The notes: a model not told the origin generated them from the letters alone. Positions 1 to 5,725 are shown, counted from the first letter of the stretch. The stretch: DNA of 7,098 nt from Burkholderiales bacterium (GCA_919902965.1 CAKKSJ010000382.1:1-7098), one strand, 5' to 3'. Program-made: numbers and translations.

Positions 1-1018
1 CAAGGCCGGTTGGTACCTGCTGGAGCTGATCAACGAAATTCTCGATCTCGCGCGCATCGAGTCCGGCAAGCCGTCGCTGTCACTGGAACCGGTCTCGCTA
101 AATGAGCTCATGCTCGAATGCCAGGCGATGATAGAGCCGCAGGCGCAAAAGCGCGACATCGGCATGCAATTTCCACTCTTCGACGGTCCTTGTTTCGTCC
201 TCGCTGACAGAACCCGTCTGAAGCAGATCCTTATCAATCTTCTTTTCAACGCGATTAAATACAACAGACCCGATGGCAGCGTCGTCGTGGAGTGCACGGC
301 GATTCCGCCAAATTCGCTACGCGTCAGCGTCAGGGACACCGGTGAGGGGCTCGCGCCCGAGAAGCTCGCATTGCTGTTCCAGCCCTTCAACCGCCTTGGA
401 AAAGAGGCCAGCACCGAGGAAGGCACGGGCGTCGGCCTGGTGGTGGCCAAGCGGCTGGTCGAGTTGATGGGCGGCACTATCGGCGTCGACAGCAGATTAG
501 GCGCGGGAACCGTATTCTGGTTCGAATTGAGTTTAGGCGCCGCCCCACAATTCGCCTTCGCAAGGGCCGATTCCGCCGCGTTGCACCCGTATTCGGGCGC
601 GTCGGACGGGGCTGCGCGCACACTGCTTTATGTCGAAGACAATCCGGCCAATCTGGCGCTGGTCGAGGATTTGATCACCCGCCGCCCCGATGTGCGCATG
701 CTGAGCGCCGGCGATGGGGATCTTGGCATTGCGTTGGCGCGCGAATTTATGCCGGCGGTGATCCTGATGGACATCAATCTCCCCGGCATCAGCGGCACCG
801 AAGCTATGACTATCCTGCGGGCAGATCCTGCGACAGCGCATATCCCGATCGTGGCGATAAGCGCAAACGCAATGCCCAGCGACATTCGAAAAGGCCTGGA
901 AGCCGGATTCTTCAGTTATCTCACCAAACCCATCCTGATCAACGAGTTCATGGATACCTTGGACACCGCGCTGGAATTCTCGGCTGCGATCACAGGAAAT
1001 GAAGTCAAAAAGGGCTGA
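1..1018 (+). CDS. Hybrid sensor histidine kinase/response regulator, 3' part only
   Basis: The frame is open from the window edge (first full codon at base 2), so the N-terminal sensor region and the phosphorylated histidine lie upstream; 338 residues are visible. Residues 1-25 are the end of the dimerisation helix pair (LLELINEILDLARIESGK). The HK-type ATPase domain follows, with its N box around N83 (LLFNAIKYN), the G1 box at 112-116 (DTGEG), an F-box-like LFQPFNRLGKE and the G2 box at 141-146 (GTGVGL). After a linker, a receiver domain starts near residue 207 (TLLYVEDNPANL), with phosphoacceptor Asp257 in ILMDINLPG and the conserved lysine at 309 in YLTKPI. All visible catalytic motifs are intact, so the protein should bind ATP and pass phosphate from His to Asp257. 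The signal sensed cannot be judged from here. The gene ends 4 nt before the next response regulator, which suggests an operon. Confidence 0.95.
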   Translation, partial: KAGWYLLELINEILDLARIESGKPSLSLEPVSLNELMLECQAMIEPQAQKRDIGMQFPLFDGPCFVLADRTRLKQILINLLFNAIKYNRPDGSVVVECTAIPPNSLRVSVRDTGEGLAPEKLALLFQPFNRLGKEASTEEGTGVGLVVAKRLVELMGGTIGVDSRLGAGTVFWFELSLGAAPQFAFARADSAALHPYSGASDGAARTLLYVEDNPANLALVEDLITRRPDVRMLSAGDGDLGIALAREFMPAVILMDINLPGISGTEAMTILRADPATAHIPIVAISANAMPSDIRKGLEAGFFSYLTKPILINEFMDTLDTALEFSAAITGNEVKKG

Positions 1019-1022
1019 TGCA

Positions 1023-1859
1023 ATGATTACCGCAACCGAAATCCTGAACGCAAACCTGCTGATCGTGGACGATCAGGAAGCCAATGTCCTGCTGCTCGAG
1101 GATATTCTGCAAGAAGCCGGCTACACCCGCGTCAGCTCGACCATGGATCCGCTTTCGGTAGCCGCGCTGCATCGCGAAAACCACTATGACCTGATATTGC
1201 TCGATCTGCAGATGCCCGGCCTGGACGGATTCCAGGTCATGGAAAATCTCAAGGCGATCGAGACCGAGAGCTACATTCCGGTGCTCGTGATCACCGCCCA
1301 GCCGGCGCACAAGCTGCAGGCGTTGCTGGCCGGCGCCAAGGATTTCGTCAGCAAACCTTTCGACCTGACCGAAGTCAAGACGCGCATCCACAACATGCTG
1401 GAGGTGCGCCTGCTGCACCGCAGGCTCGACAATTACAACAAGGTGCTGGAACAGACGGTGCAGGAGCGCACGGCGGAACTGCGCGAAAGCGAAGCGCGCT
1501 TTCGCGCGCTGACGGAATTGGCCTCCGACTGGTACTGGGAGTCGGACGAAAACCAGCGCGTCACCAAGGTGTCCGGCCCGTTACTCGATATGCTCGGAAT
1601 TCAGATGGGATCGTCCCTGAGCGAGACCAGGGTGCTGCAGGGTTCAGGGTGGAACGAAGCGGAGCGCACCGAACTCGAAGCGAATATCAGAGCCCGGCGC
1701 CCGTTCCTCGATTTCCCCTTCAGCCGCGTCAAGCCCGATGGCTCGTTCCAGCATTTCCGGGCCAGCGGCGAACCGATCTTCGACCGCTCCGCGCGCTTCA
1801 TCGGTTACCGCGGCATCGGCGTGGAAGTGACCGGACGCCTGTTTACGAACGCGACCTAG
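1023..1859 (+). CDS. Response regulator: receiver, coiled coil and PAS domain
   Basis: This 278-residue cytoplasmic protein begins with a receiver domain (about 10-128). The acidic pair is D16/D17 in LLIVDDQEAN, the phosphoacceptor is Asp61 in LILLDLQMPG, and the conserved lysine is K111 in SKPF. A charged helix, probably a coiled coil (about 129-158, ending QERTAELRESEARFRAL), joins it to a PAS domain (about 160-272) that ends with the PAC-like motif GYRGIGVEVTGR. No GGDEF, EAL, HD-GYP, kinase or DNA-binding domain follows; the protein stops six residues after that motif. I chose the ATG at 1023 because AAGGG lies 9 nt upstream. An in-frame ATG at 999 would overlap the preceding kinase gene and adds only eight residues. 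It is probably the partner of that hybrid kinase and may act by protein-protein contact or as a phosphate sink. Function beyond this is unknown. Confidence 0.9.
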   Translation: MITATEILNANLLIVDDQEANVLLLEDILQEAGYTRVSSTMDPLSVAALHRENHYDLILLDLQMPGLDGFQVMENLKAIETESYIPVLVITAQPAHKLQALLAGAKDFVSKPFDLTEVKTRIHNMLEVRLLHRRLDNYNKVLEQTVQERTAELRESEARFRALTELASDWYWESDENQRVTKVSGPLLDMLGIQMGSSLSETRVLQGSGWNEAERTELEANIRARRPFLDFPFSRVKPDGSFQHFRASGEPIFDRSARFIGYRGIGVEVTGRLFTNAT

Positions 1860-1972
1860 CATTTCACGCAGCCTGGCCGGGATGCCGCCTGCCGGACTGC
1901 TGCATTTTCCACTCGACCTGGGCAAGGCATGAAACGCAGTGGGCCGGAACCTCGCGGCTTGCGCGGGACAAA

Positions 1973-1992
1973 TGTGAACTACCGCACAGACC
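1973..1992 (+). promoter_or_regulatory. Candidate operator dyad upstream of the CigR-like gene
   Basis: The site reads TGTGAA-CTAC-CGCACA-GACC and is centred about 90 bp before the start codon at 2073. TGTG and CACA form the outer arms of an imperfect inverted repeat. With one flanking base on each side it matches the site upstream of the ompA-like gene at 19 of 22 positions, in the same orientation relative to its gene. The bound factor is not known. I found no convincing sigma-70 -35/-10 pair in the 213 bp between 1860 and 2072, and nothing else recognisable there. Confidence 0.4.
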
Positions 1993-2072
1993 TGCTATCC
2001 ACCAATGGCCATACTCCACACTTGGCCGCTAATTGCGATTCGATTCCGGCATCCTTGACCTGGAGATACAAC

Positions 2073-2612
2073 ATGAAACCCTTTACCCCGAAAATGAAAT
2101 GTGCGTTGGCGCTTGTTATTGGTGGAATCCTCGCCGCGGGCCCGGTGATGGCCGAGAAGCCGTCCTGGGCCGGCGGCGGCAAGGGCGGCAAGAACGAGCG
2201 CATGGAGCAGCGCGACGGCCAAAGAGACGAGAAAAAAGGCGAGCGGCGCGATGACGACAATAAATCGCGGCGCGGCGATGCCGGCCCCGCCGCCGGAAAA
2301 CGCAGCCATTTCGAGGACCGGCATCGCGAGTACGTGCGCGAATACTACGCCGGGCAATTCCGCGGTGGCCGCTGCCCGCCGGGATTGGCGAAAAAGCACA
2401 ACGGCTGTCTGCCCCCGGGGCAGGCGAAAAAATGGCAGGTCGGCAAGCCGCTGCCACGCGAAGTAATCTTTTACGACCTGCCGCAACCGCTGGTGGTGCA
2501 GATCGGCGTGCCGCCGCGCGGCTATCGCTATGTGCGCGTGGCGACCGATATTCTGCTTATTGCAATCGGTACCGGCATGGTCATTGACGCCATCAATGAT
2601 CTGGGCCGATAG
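2073..2612 (+). CDS. CigR/RcnB-family exported protein
   Basis: This 179-residue protein starts with a Sec signal peptide (MKPFTPKMKCALALVIGGILAAGPVMA, likely cut after Ala27), so it should act in the periplasm or at the membrane. A Gly/Lys-rich, highly charged and probably disordered stretch follows (about 30-85, many E/K/R/D). The conserved part then starts near DRHREYVREYY and includes RCPPGLAKKHNGCLPPGQAKKW, a YDLPQPL segment and a basic aromatic GYRYVRV motif. The C-terminus is hydrophobic (DILLIAIGTGMVIDAI). This layout is that of the RcnB-like proteins annotated as the anti-virulence regulator CigR family, named after Salmonella CigR; that role should not be assumed here. The ATG at 2073 was chosen because GGAGA lies 6 nt upstream and the signal peptide starts there. 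A longer in-frame ATG at 1929 would add unconserved sequence and cover the operator-like site. The gene stands alone, with its own leader and a hairpin downstream. Confidence 0.85.
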   Translation: MKPFTPKMKCALALVIGGILAAGPVMAEKPSWAGGGKGGKNERMEQRDGQRDEKKGERRDDDNKSRRGDAGPAAGKRSHFEDRHREYVREYYAGQFRGGRCPPGLAKKHNGCLPPGQAKKWQVGKPLPREVIFYDLPQPLVVQIGVPPRGYRYVRVATDILLIAIGTGMVIDAINDLGR

Positions 2613-2623
2613 CAACTGTTCCA

Positions 2624-2652
2624 GCGCGGCAGGGCGAAGAAGACTGCCGCGC
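2624..2652 (+). terminator. GC-rich hairpin after the CigR-like gene
   Basis: A perfect 9-bp inverted repeat (GCGCGGCAG / CTGCCGCGC) with an 11-nt loop starts 11 nt after the stop codon at 2612. Its position suits a transcription terminator or 3'-end stabiliser. There is no T-tract after it, so intrinsic termination would be weak. Confidence 0.4.
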
Positions 2653-2729
2653 GCCAAACGCGTTGCATTGCAGGTAATCCGCAGTTCTCTGCCGCACCCC
2701 GCTTTCCAGGAGGTACTGTCTGCGTTCCC

Positions 2730-3104
2730 GTGCGCATGCGGTCGGTACACCATCTTGATGCCCGCCGTTACGCGCACAAATATGGTCCAGACCGACGGTC
2801 ACAGCTCGAAGTGGTCTCGGCGAGGCCCCCGGGCACAAGGCGCCGCTGGCTGCTGCTGAGCCTGGACCGGCTGACCTCGAACGAGCTGACCATGACGCAG
2901 GAGTTGATCGCCAACATGCTGGGCGTGCGCCGCGAGTGCGTGACCGAGGCCGCAGGTCATCTGCAGGCGGCGGGCTTGATCCATTACAACCGCGGCAGGA
3001 TCACCGTGCCCGACCGCCCCAAGCTGGAGGCGCGCGTGTGCGAGTGCTACGCCGTGGTCAAACGCGAATACGACCGCCTGCTGCAGCAGGTCGGCACGCG
3101 CTAG
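2730..3104 (+). CDS. Crp/Fnr-type regulator reduced to its winged-helix end; probable pseudogene
   Basis: From about base 2853 the protein reads as the DNA-binding end of a Crp/Fnr-family regulator: RRWLLLSLDRLTSNELTMTQ, the helix-turn-helix MTQELIANMLGVRRECVTEAAG, a wing with IHYNRGRITVPDRPKLEARV, and a final CECYAVVKREYDRLLQ. Full-length members are usually over 200 residues, with a cyclic-nucleotide-type sensor domain and a long dimerisation helix first. Here at most 124 residues are open, and the first 40 or so are Arg-rich and unlike the family. The space upstream is taken by the CigR-like gene, so the sensor domain is missing, not merely misread. The start is uncertain: GTG 2730, ATG 2736 and internal ATG 2892 are all possible, and none has a well-spaced ribosome binding site (AGGAGG at 2708-2713 is 16 nt from the GTG). 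If translated, it could bind DNA without a sensor. A decaying remnant is more likely. It ends 12 bp from the convergent lipoprotein gene. Confidence 0.65.
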   Translation: MRMRSVHHLDARRYAHKYGPDRRSQLEVVSARPPGTRRRWLLLSLDRLTSNELTMTQELIANMLGVRRECVTEAAGHLQAAGLIHYNRGRITVPDRPKLEARVCECYAVVKREYDRLLQQVGTR

Positions 3105-3116
3105 GGTAGACGCCGG

Positions 3117-3560
3117 TTATTGCTTGCTCGCCTTGGCTGTGGCCGAGGCCACGGTTGCGGTCACGGTGTAGGTCGCCGTCGATCCGTCTGCCGCGCTCAC
3201 GATGTATGCCACTGGACTGGTGAAGTCATTGGCGCTTGTCGCGCTCGTCTGAGCGGTCGTTCCCACCTTTACACCAGCCCCTGTGCCCGCGAACGTCGCA
3301 ACCAGGGTAGTAACAGCTGTCCCGCTCGGCAGGGTCACCGCGACGGTCTTGGCCGCTTCGTCTATCGTCGCTGCCGCAGCGGGAAACGCGGCAAACGAAT
3401 ATGCGGTAAGAGCCTTGGTGGTCGCGACGGGCGGGGCAGCGGCGGCTGGCCCTGGAGCCTCGTCGCCGCTTCCACATCCTGCCACCAAAGCGCTCAGCAT
3501 CAACGCCATGAGCCACGTCAGGAATCTGGGATAACTATCGAAATTTCTCGTCTTGTTCAT
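3117..3560 (-). CDS. Lipoprotein with a single Ig-like module
   Basis: This is a 147-residue predicted lipoprotein. The N-terminus is a signal peptide (hydrophobic stretch LTWLMALMLSALVAG) ending in the lipobox LVAGC, so Cys29 would be lipidated and the protein anchored in the outer or inner membrane. A Gly/Ala/Pro-rich linker (30-50) leads to one all-beta module, with motifs such as TIDEAAKTVAVTLPSGTAV, TTLVATFAGTGAGVKVG and SPVAYIVSAADGSTATYTVT. This pattern is typical of bacterial Ig-like/DUF5018-type repeats, which usually occur in tandem in large surface proteins. Here there is one copy and a short Ala/Lys tail. The start at 3560 is supported by the signal peptide directly after it and by a weak AAGG about 8 nt upstream. 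A dyad resembling the ompA-like site lies about 145 bp upstream. No binding partner or substrate can be proposed. Confidence 0.82.
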   Translation of the reverse strand: MNKTRNFDSYPRFLTWLMALMLSALVAGCGSGDEAPGPAAAAPPVATTKALTAYSFAAFPAAAATIDEAAKTVAVTLPSGTAVTTLVATFAGTGAGVKVGTTAQTSATSANDFTSPVAYIVSAADGSTATYTVTATVASATAKASKQ

Positions 3561-3702
3561 TTGCCAGCCTTTTCATATGGTTCAGAACGCCATCGGCGCA
3601 GCCGACCGACCTCTTGTCGGTGCATGCGCTGACGTACCGTGATATTTAATGCATTCGCGCGGAAATTTGCAGCTTCGAGTATTGCCTTTCGCCACAAAAT
3701 TC

Positions 3703-3719
3703 TCTGTACGCCAACGTAC
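3703..3719 (-). promoter_or_regulatory. Candidate operator dyad upstream of the Ig-module lipoprotein
   Basis: Read on the minus strand this is GTACG-TTGG-CGTAC-AGA: a perfect 5-bp inverted repeat with a 4-nt spacer, followed by AGA. Arm spacing and the trailing AGA match the sites before the CigR-like and ompA-like genes (12 of 17 bases agree with GTGCG-CTAC-CGCAC-AGA). A weaker copy, GTACG-TCAG-CGCAT, lies closer to the gene at 3624-3637. The 229 bp between 3561 and 3789 contain these sites, a 6-bp hairpin at 3605-3621 and the terminator at 3758-3782, and no credible gene. Confidence 0.35.
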
Positions 3720-3757
3720 GCAGACGCAGGGATTTCTTGGCGCCAGGCGTAATAAAT

Positions 3758-3782
3758 CGCCGGAGCAGCGCAGCCCCCGGCG
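3758..3782 (-). terminator. Possible intrinsic terminator after the glycine-zipper gene
   Basis: On the minus strand a CGCCGG / CCGGCG stem with a 13-nt loop starts 8 nt after the stop codon of the glycine-zipper gene. It is followed by ATTTATTA, a modest T-rich run. The position fits the end of the envelope-gene transcript and separates it from the lipoprotein gene downstream. Confidence 0.45.
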
Positions 3783-3789
3783 CAACTAC

Positions 3790-4413
3790 TCAGGCATTCG
3801 ACTGAATCGCGCCGTTGACGATTTTGACTTTGTCGCCGTTGCGCCAGCTCGGCGCGCTCGCTTCGCTGATGACGCGGCTCGAGCCGTCGTTCATGCGCAC
3901 GGTGACCGCGTAGCTCTTGGTCGCGTTCACGCGCTTCTCGACTTCGTTGCCGGCCACTGCGCCGCCGACAACGCCGACCACGGTCATAACGTCCTGACCG
4001 CGACCGCCGCCGACCTGATTGCCTAGCAAGCCGCCAACCACGGCGCCACCTACTGCGCCCAGTCCGCTGCCGGCGCCCTTGGAGGCGATTTCACGCACCG
4101 ACTCGATCACGCCGCATTCAGCGCACTTCGCGGCGGCCACCGTCACAGGTGCAGGTGCAGGTGCAGGTACAGGTGCAGCACGCTCCGCCGCCTTGGCCGT
4201 ACGCGCTTTCGCTGCGGCCGGCGCCGGGGTGTTCGCCGACTGCGGCTGGACCGCAGCCGTGTCGCCCGGACCGCCCATCGAATTCGGGATCCACCCCATC
4301 ACCTCAGCGATGCCCACGGCACAGAACAAAGTCAAAGCGATGCCTGCGATCCAGACTATGGCCTGGGGGAATTTTCCGGATTGCGGCTCAATTTTGTTGA
4401 CTTGCGTTTCCAT
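3790..4413 (-). CDS. Membrane-anchored glycine-zipper 2TM protein (SlyB/17-kDa antigen type)
   Basis: This 207-residue protein has an N-terminal transmembrane helix (about 16-36, FPQAIVWIAGIALTLFCAVG) and no lipobox in its signal region. An Ala/Pro-rich linker (43-95) includes a PAPAPAP run, and a CxxC pair follows (C97, C100). The glycine-zipper 2TM domain lies at about 113-160, with GAVGGAVVGGLLGNQVGGG, then VVGVVGGAVAGNEVEKR. A C-terminal beta-rich part has YAVTVRMNDGSSRVI and GDKVKIVNG. The last two blocks are the standard layout of SlyB/Pcp-like outer-membrane lipoproteins. The N-terminal anchor suggests an inner-membrane protein whose zipper domain projects into the periplasm. The ATG at 4413 is preceded by AAAGGAAA at good spacing. 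It lies 85 bp downstream of the entericidin gene on the same strand, so cotranscription is plausible. The role is presumably in envelope integrity, inferred only from family and context. Confidence 0.88.
   Translation of the reverse strand: METQVNKIEPQSGKFPQAIVWIAGIALTLFCAVGIAEVMGWIPNSMGGPGDTAAVQPQSANTPAPAAAKARTAKAAERAAPVPAPAPAPVTVAAAKCAECGVIESVREIASKGAGSGLGAVGGAVVGGLLGNQVGGGRGQDVMTVVGVVGGAVAGNEVEKRVNATKSYAVTVRMNDGSSRVISEASAPSWRNGDKVKIVNGAIQSNA
4146..4175. repeat. Hexanucleotide tandem repeat, 5 units
   Basis: On the + strand CAGGTG is repeated three times, then CAGGTA, then CAGGTG. On the coding (minus) strand this encodes the Pro-Ala/Val run of the glycine-zipper protein's linker. Because units are 6 bp, a gain or loss of copies would keep the frame and only alter linker length. 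Confidence 0.85.
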
Positions 4414-4498
4414 GTGCGTTTCCTTTGAATCCAGCTATGCCGGTCGACGCTCGCTACGGTGCAATGACGCGAGTTCCGTTCCGGCGTGAGACTACAAA

Positions 4499-4648
4499 CT
4501 ACATTTTCTTGCCTACATCACGCGCCGTGTCCGAAGTGGCTGCACCCGCAACCCCGAGGTCTTTGCCCATGCCGTCGACGGTATTGCAACCCGCTACCGA
4601 GCCAAACACACCGATCAGCGCCAGCGCTGCCAAGAGTTTTTTGAACAT
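4499..4648 (-). CDS. Entericidin A/B-family small lipoprotein
   Basis: This is a 49-residue protein with a basic start (MFKKLLAALALIGVFGSVAGC), a clear lipobox (VAGC) and lipidation at Cys21. The mature peptide is only 29 residues (NTVDGMGKDLG...DTARDVGKKM), small, Gly/Ala/Asp/Lys-rich and typical of the entericidin family. Entericidins are membrane lipoproteins described in enterobacteria as a toxin/antidote pair. Single copies like this are common in Burkholderiales, and their role there is unclear. The ATG at 4648 is preceded by AAGGAAA with normal spacing. The same frame is open upstream to 4807, but that sequence is Arg-rich, lies antisense-like inside the ompA gene and has no signal-peptide logic, so I reject the longer start. 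It sits 65 bp after the ompA-like gene with a hairpin between them, and 85 bp before the glycine-zipper gene. Confidence 0.88.
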   Translation of the reverse strand: MFKKLLAALALIGVFGSVAGCNTVDGMGKDLGVAGAATSDTARDVGKKM

Positions 4649-4681
4649 GATGTTTCCTTTTCTGAATTGATTTGACACGGA

Positions 4682-4702
4682 TCGCGCCGCCGCGCGGCGC
4701 GA
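4682..4702 (-). terminator. Strong GC hairpin between ompA-like and entericidin genes
   Basis: A perfect 9-bp inverted repeat (TCGCGCCGC / GCGGCGCGA) with a 3-nt loop starts 11 nt after the ompA-like stop codon. No T-tract follows on the minus strand, so it may act as a partial terminator, or as an mRNA-end stabiliser that lowers expression of the genes downstream relative to ompA. Confidence 0.45.
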
Positions 4703-4713
4703 CTCCAAATCGA

Positions 4714-5424
4714 CTAGCGCACGATCCTGGTGCCGATCACTTCGATTTCGACGCGACGGTCGGGCTGCAGGCAGGCAATCACTTTCGCGCTCTTCGGGCC
4801 GGCGCAATCTTCGGCCTTGGTGACCGGCTGTGATTCGCCCTTGCCTTCGGTATACATACGCCCCGGCTCGACACCTTTGCTTACCATGTAGTCTTTAACC
4901 GTCGCGACGCGCTGCTCGGACAGGCGCTGGTTGTAGCGCGGGGTACCGATGCGGTCGGCATGGCCGATGGTCATGATGGTTTCGGGACTGATGTCAGCGA
5001 GCTTGCCGACGAAGGTATCCAGGGCGTCACGCCCGGCCGGACGCAGCGTAGCCTTGTCGAAGTCGAACAGGGTATCGGCATCCAGGGTCAGCTTCTCCGC
5101 GACCGGTTTCGGCGCAGGCGGCGGAGTCATCGCGGCGACTACTACTGGCGGCGCGGGGGGCGGTACGACCGCTGCCATCGGCTTAAGCGGCGCTACGTAG
5201 TTGGGGTCGCATTCGGGGCCGGCCGCCGGGGGCGGGCCGAAGCTGGAGTGCCAGCACAGGCCGAAGGGGTTCTTGACCGCCGCGCCGGCGCCGTCATCGA
5301 CGATGGCTTTGCCATCGGGATTCAGGTTCATGTTTTGCGCCTGCGCAGCGCCGGACAGGATGCCCAAGGCCAGGGCGCACGCCGCCGCCAGCCCGATGTG
5401 TTTCTTGCCGAATGAATTCGTCAT
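4714..5424 (-). CDS. OmpA-family peptidoglycan-binding outer-membrane protein
   Basis: This is a 236-residue exported protein. The signal peptide is MTNSFGKKHIGLAAACALAL...GAAQA, with probable cleavage after Ala29. The mature N-terminus (30-80) has NPFGLCWHSSFG and PECDPNYV, with Cys57 and Cys72 as a likely disulphide pair. A Pro/Ala/Val-rich linker (82-110) precedes the OmpA C-terminal domain (about 112-230): LFDFDKATLRPAG, GHADRIGTPRYNQRLSEQR and PDRRVEIE. Asp157 and Arg172 sit where OmpA-type domains bind the diaminopimelate of peptidoglycan. Cys207 and Cys218 probably form a second disulphide. There is no room for an 8-strand barrel, so it tethers to the wall instead of forming a classical OmpA pore. 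The ATG at 5424 is preceded by AAGGAGA. The frame is open up to 5568, but the extension is unconserved and covers the operator-like site. It is the first gene of a same-strand envelope block. Confidence 0.93.
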   Translation of the reverse strand: MTNSFGKKHIGLAAACALALGILSGAAQAQNMNLNPDGKAIVDDGAGAAVKNPFGLCWHSSFGPPPAAGPECDPNYVAPLKPMAAVVPPPAPPVVVAAMTPPPAPKPVAEKLTLDADTLFDFDKATLRPAGRDALDTFVGKLADISPETIMTIGHADRIGTPRYNQRLSEQRVATVKDYMVSKGVEPGRMYTEGKGESQPVTKAEDCAGPKSAKVIACLQPDRRVEIEVIGTRIVR

Positions 5425-5549
5425 GGTGTTTCTCCTTGTAGACATCGGTGATTCCGCCTGCAGCTTCCATCCCCACTTTCTAAAGCCGCAAATCACGGTA
5501 AGAGAAACTGACTGGCAATAACCGCATTCTCCGGCCACGCTGCGGGAGA

Positions 5550-5569
5550 GGTCTGGGCGGTAGCGCACA
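5550..5569 (-). promoter_or_regulatory. Candidate operator dyad upstream of the ompA-like gene
   Basis: Read on the minus strand the site is TGTGCG-CTAC-CGCCCA-GACC, about 125 bp before the ATG at 5424. The arms TGTGCG and CGCCCA pair at 5 of 6 positions around a 4-nt spacer. It is the best match in the window to the site at 1973-1992. It also lies about 190 bp before the divergent DUF3014 gene, so it could affect both. Confidence 0.4.
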
Positions 5570-5719
5570 TACCGCGAAATAACTTTTTGGAGCGCGTTAT
5601 CAAAATCACAGCGCCGGCGACTAAGCTACCGAACTACCGAGTCGAACGAACGCAGGTGGCACGATCCTGGCATGACTTGCCGCTGGTGCAAGCAGTGGTG
5701 GCCGAAGTGACCGTCGATG

Positions 5720-5725
5720 TAGAAT
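5720..5725 (+). promoter_or_regulatory. Possible -10 box for the DUF3014 gene
   Basis: TAGAAT differs from TATAAT at one base and lies 34 bp before the ATG at 5759, with TG directly upstream of it. No good -35 hexamer is found at 16-18 bp spacing, so the call rests on the -10 alone. Confidence 0.25.

Noticed and set aside
1946..1951. GGAACC considered as an ECF sigma -35 box upstream of the CigR-like gene.
   Set aside because: No matching -10 element is seen at 15-17 bp, and the other envelope genes lack the box.
1929..2072. Longer N-terminus for the CigR-like gene starting at ATG 1929.
   Set aside because: The extension has no family resemblance, no good ribosome binding site, and it would bury the signal peptide that begins at 2073 after GGAGA.
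1995..2777. A 260-codon minus-strand frame opposite the CigR-like gene.
   Set aside because: High GC keeps the complementary frame open; the protein has no domain features, and the + strand gene has a signal peptide and family motifs.
3138..3151. Palindrome GTGGCC-GA-GGCCAC near the end of the lipoprotein gene, considered as a bidirectional terminator for the convergent genes.
   Set aside because: It lies inside the coding region, has only 6-bp arms with a 2-nt centre and no T-tract; Ala/Val codons in GC-rich DNA produce such palindromes easily.
3582..3785. A 67-codon minus-strand frame between the glycine-zipper and lipoprotein genes.
   Set aside because: The composition is Arg/Cys-rich without domain features, and the frame runs across the probable terminator and the dyad site.
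4649..4807. Longer start for the entericidin gene at 4807.
   Set aside because: The extra 53 residues are Arg-rich, overlap the ompA-like gene in another frame and precede a perfect lipoprotein signal peptide with its own AAGGAAA.
5425..5568. Longer start for the ompA-like gene at 5568.
   Set aside because: The signal peptide begins at 5424 behind AAGGAGA; the extension is unconserved and covers the operator-like dyad.
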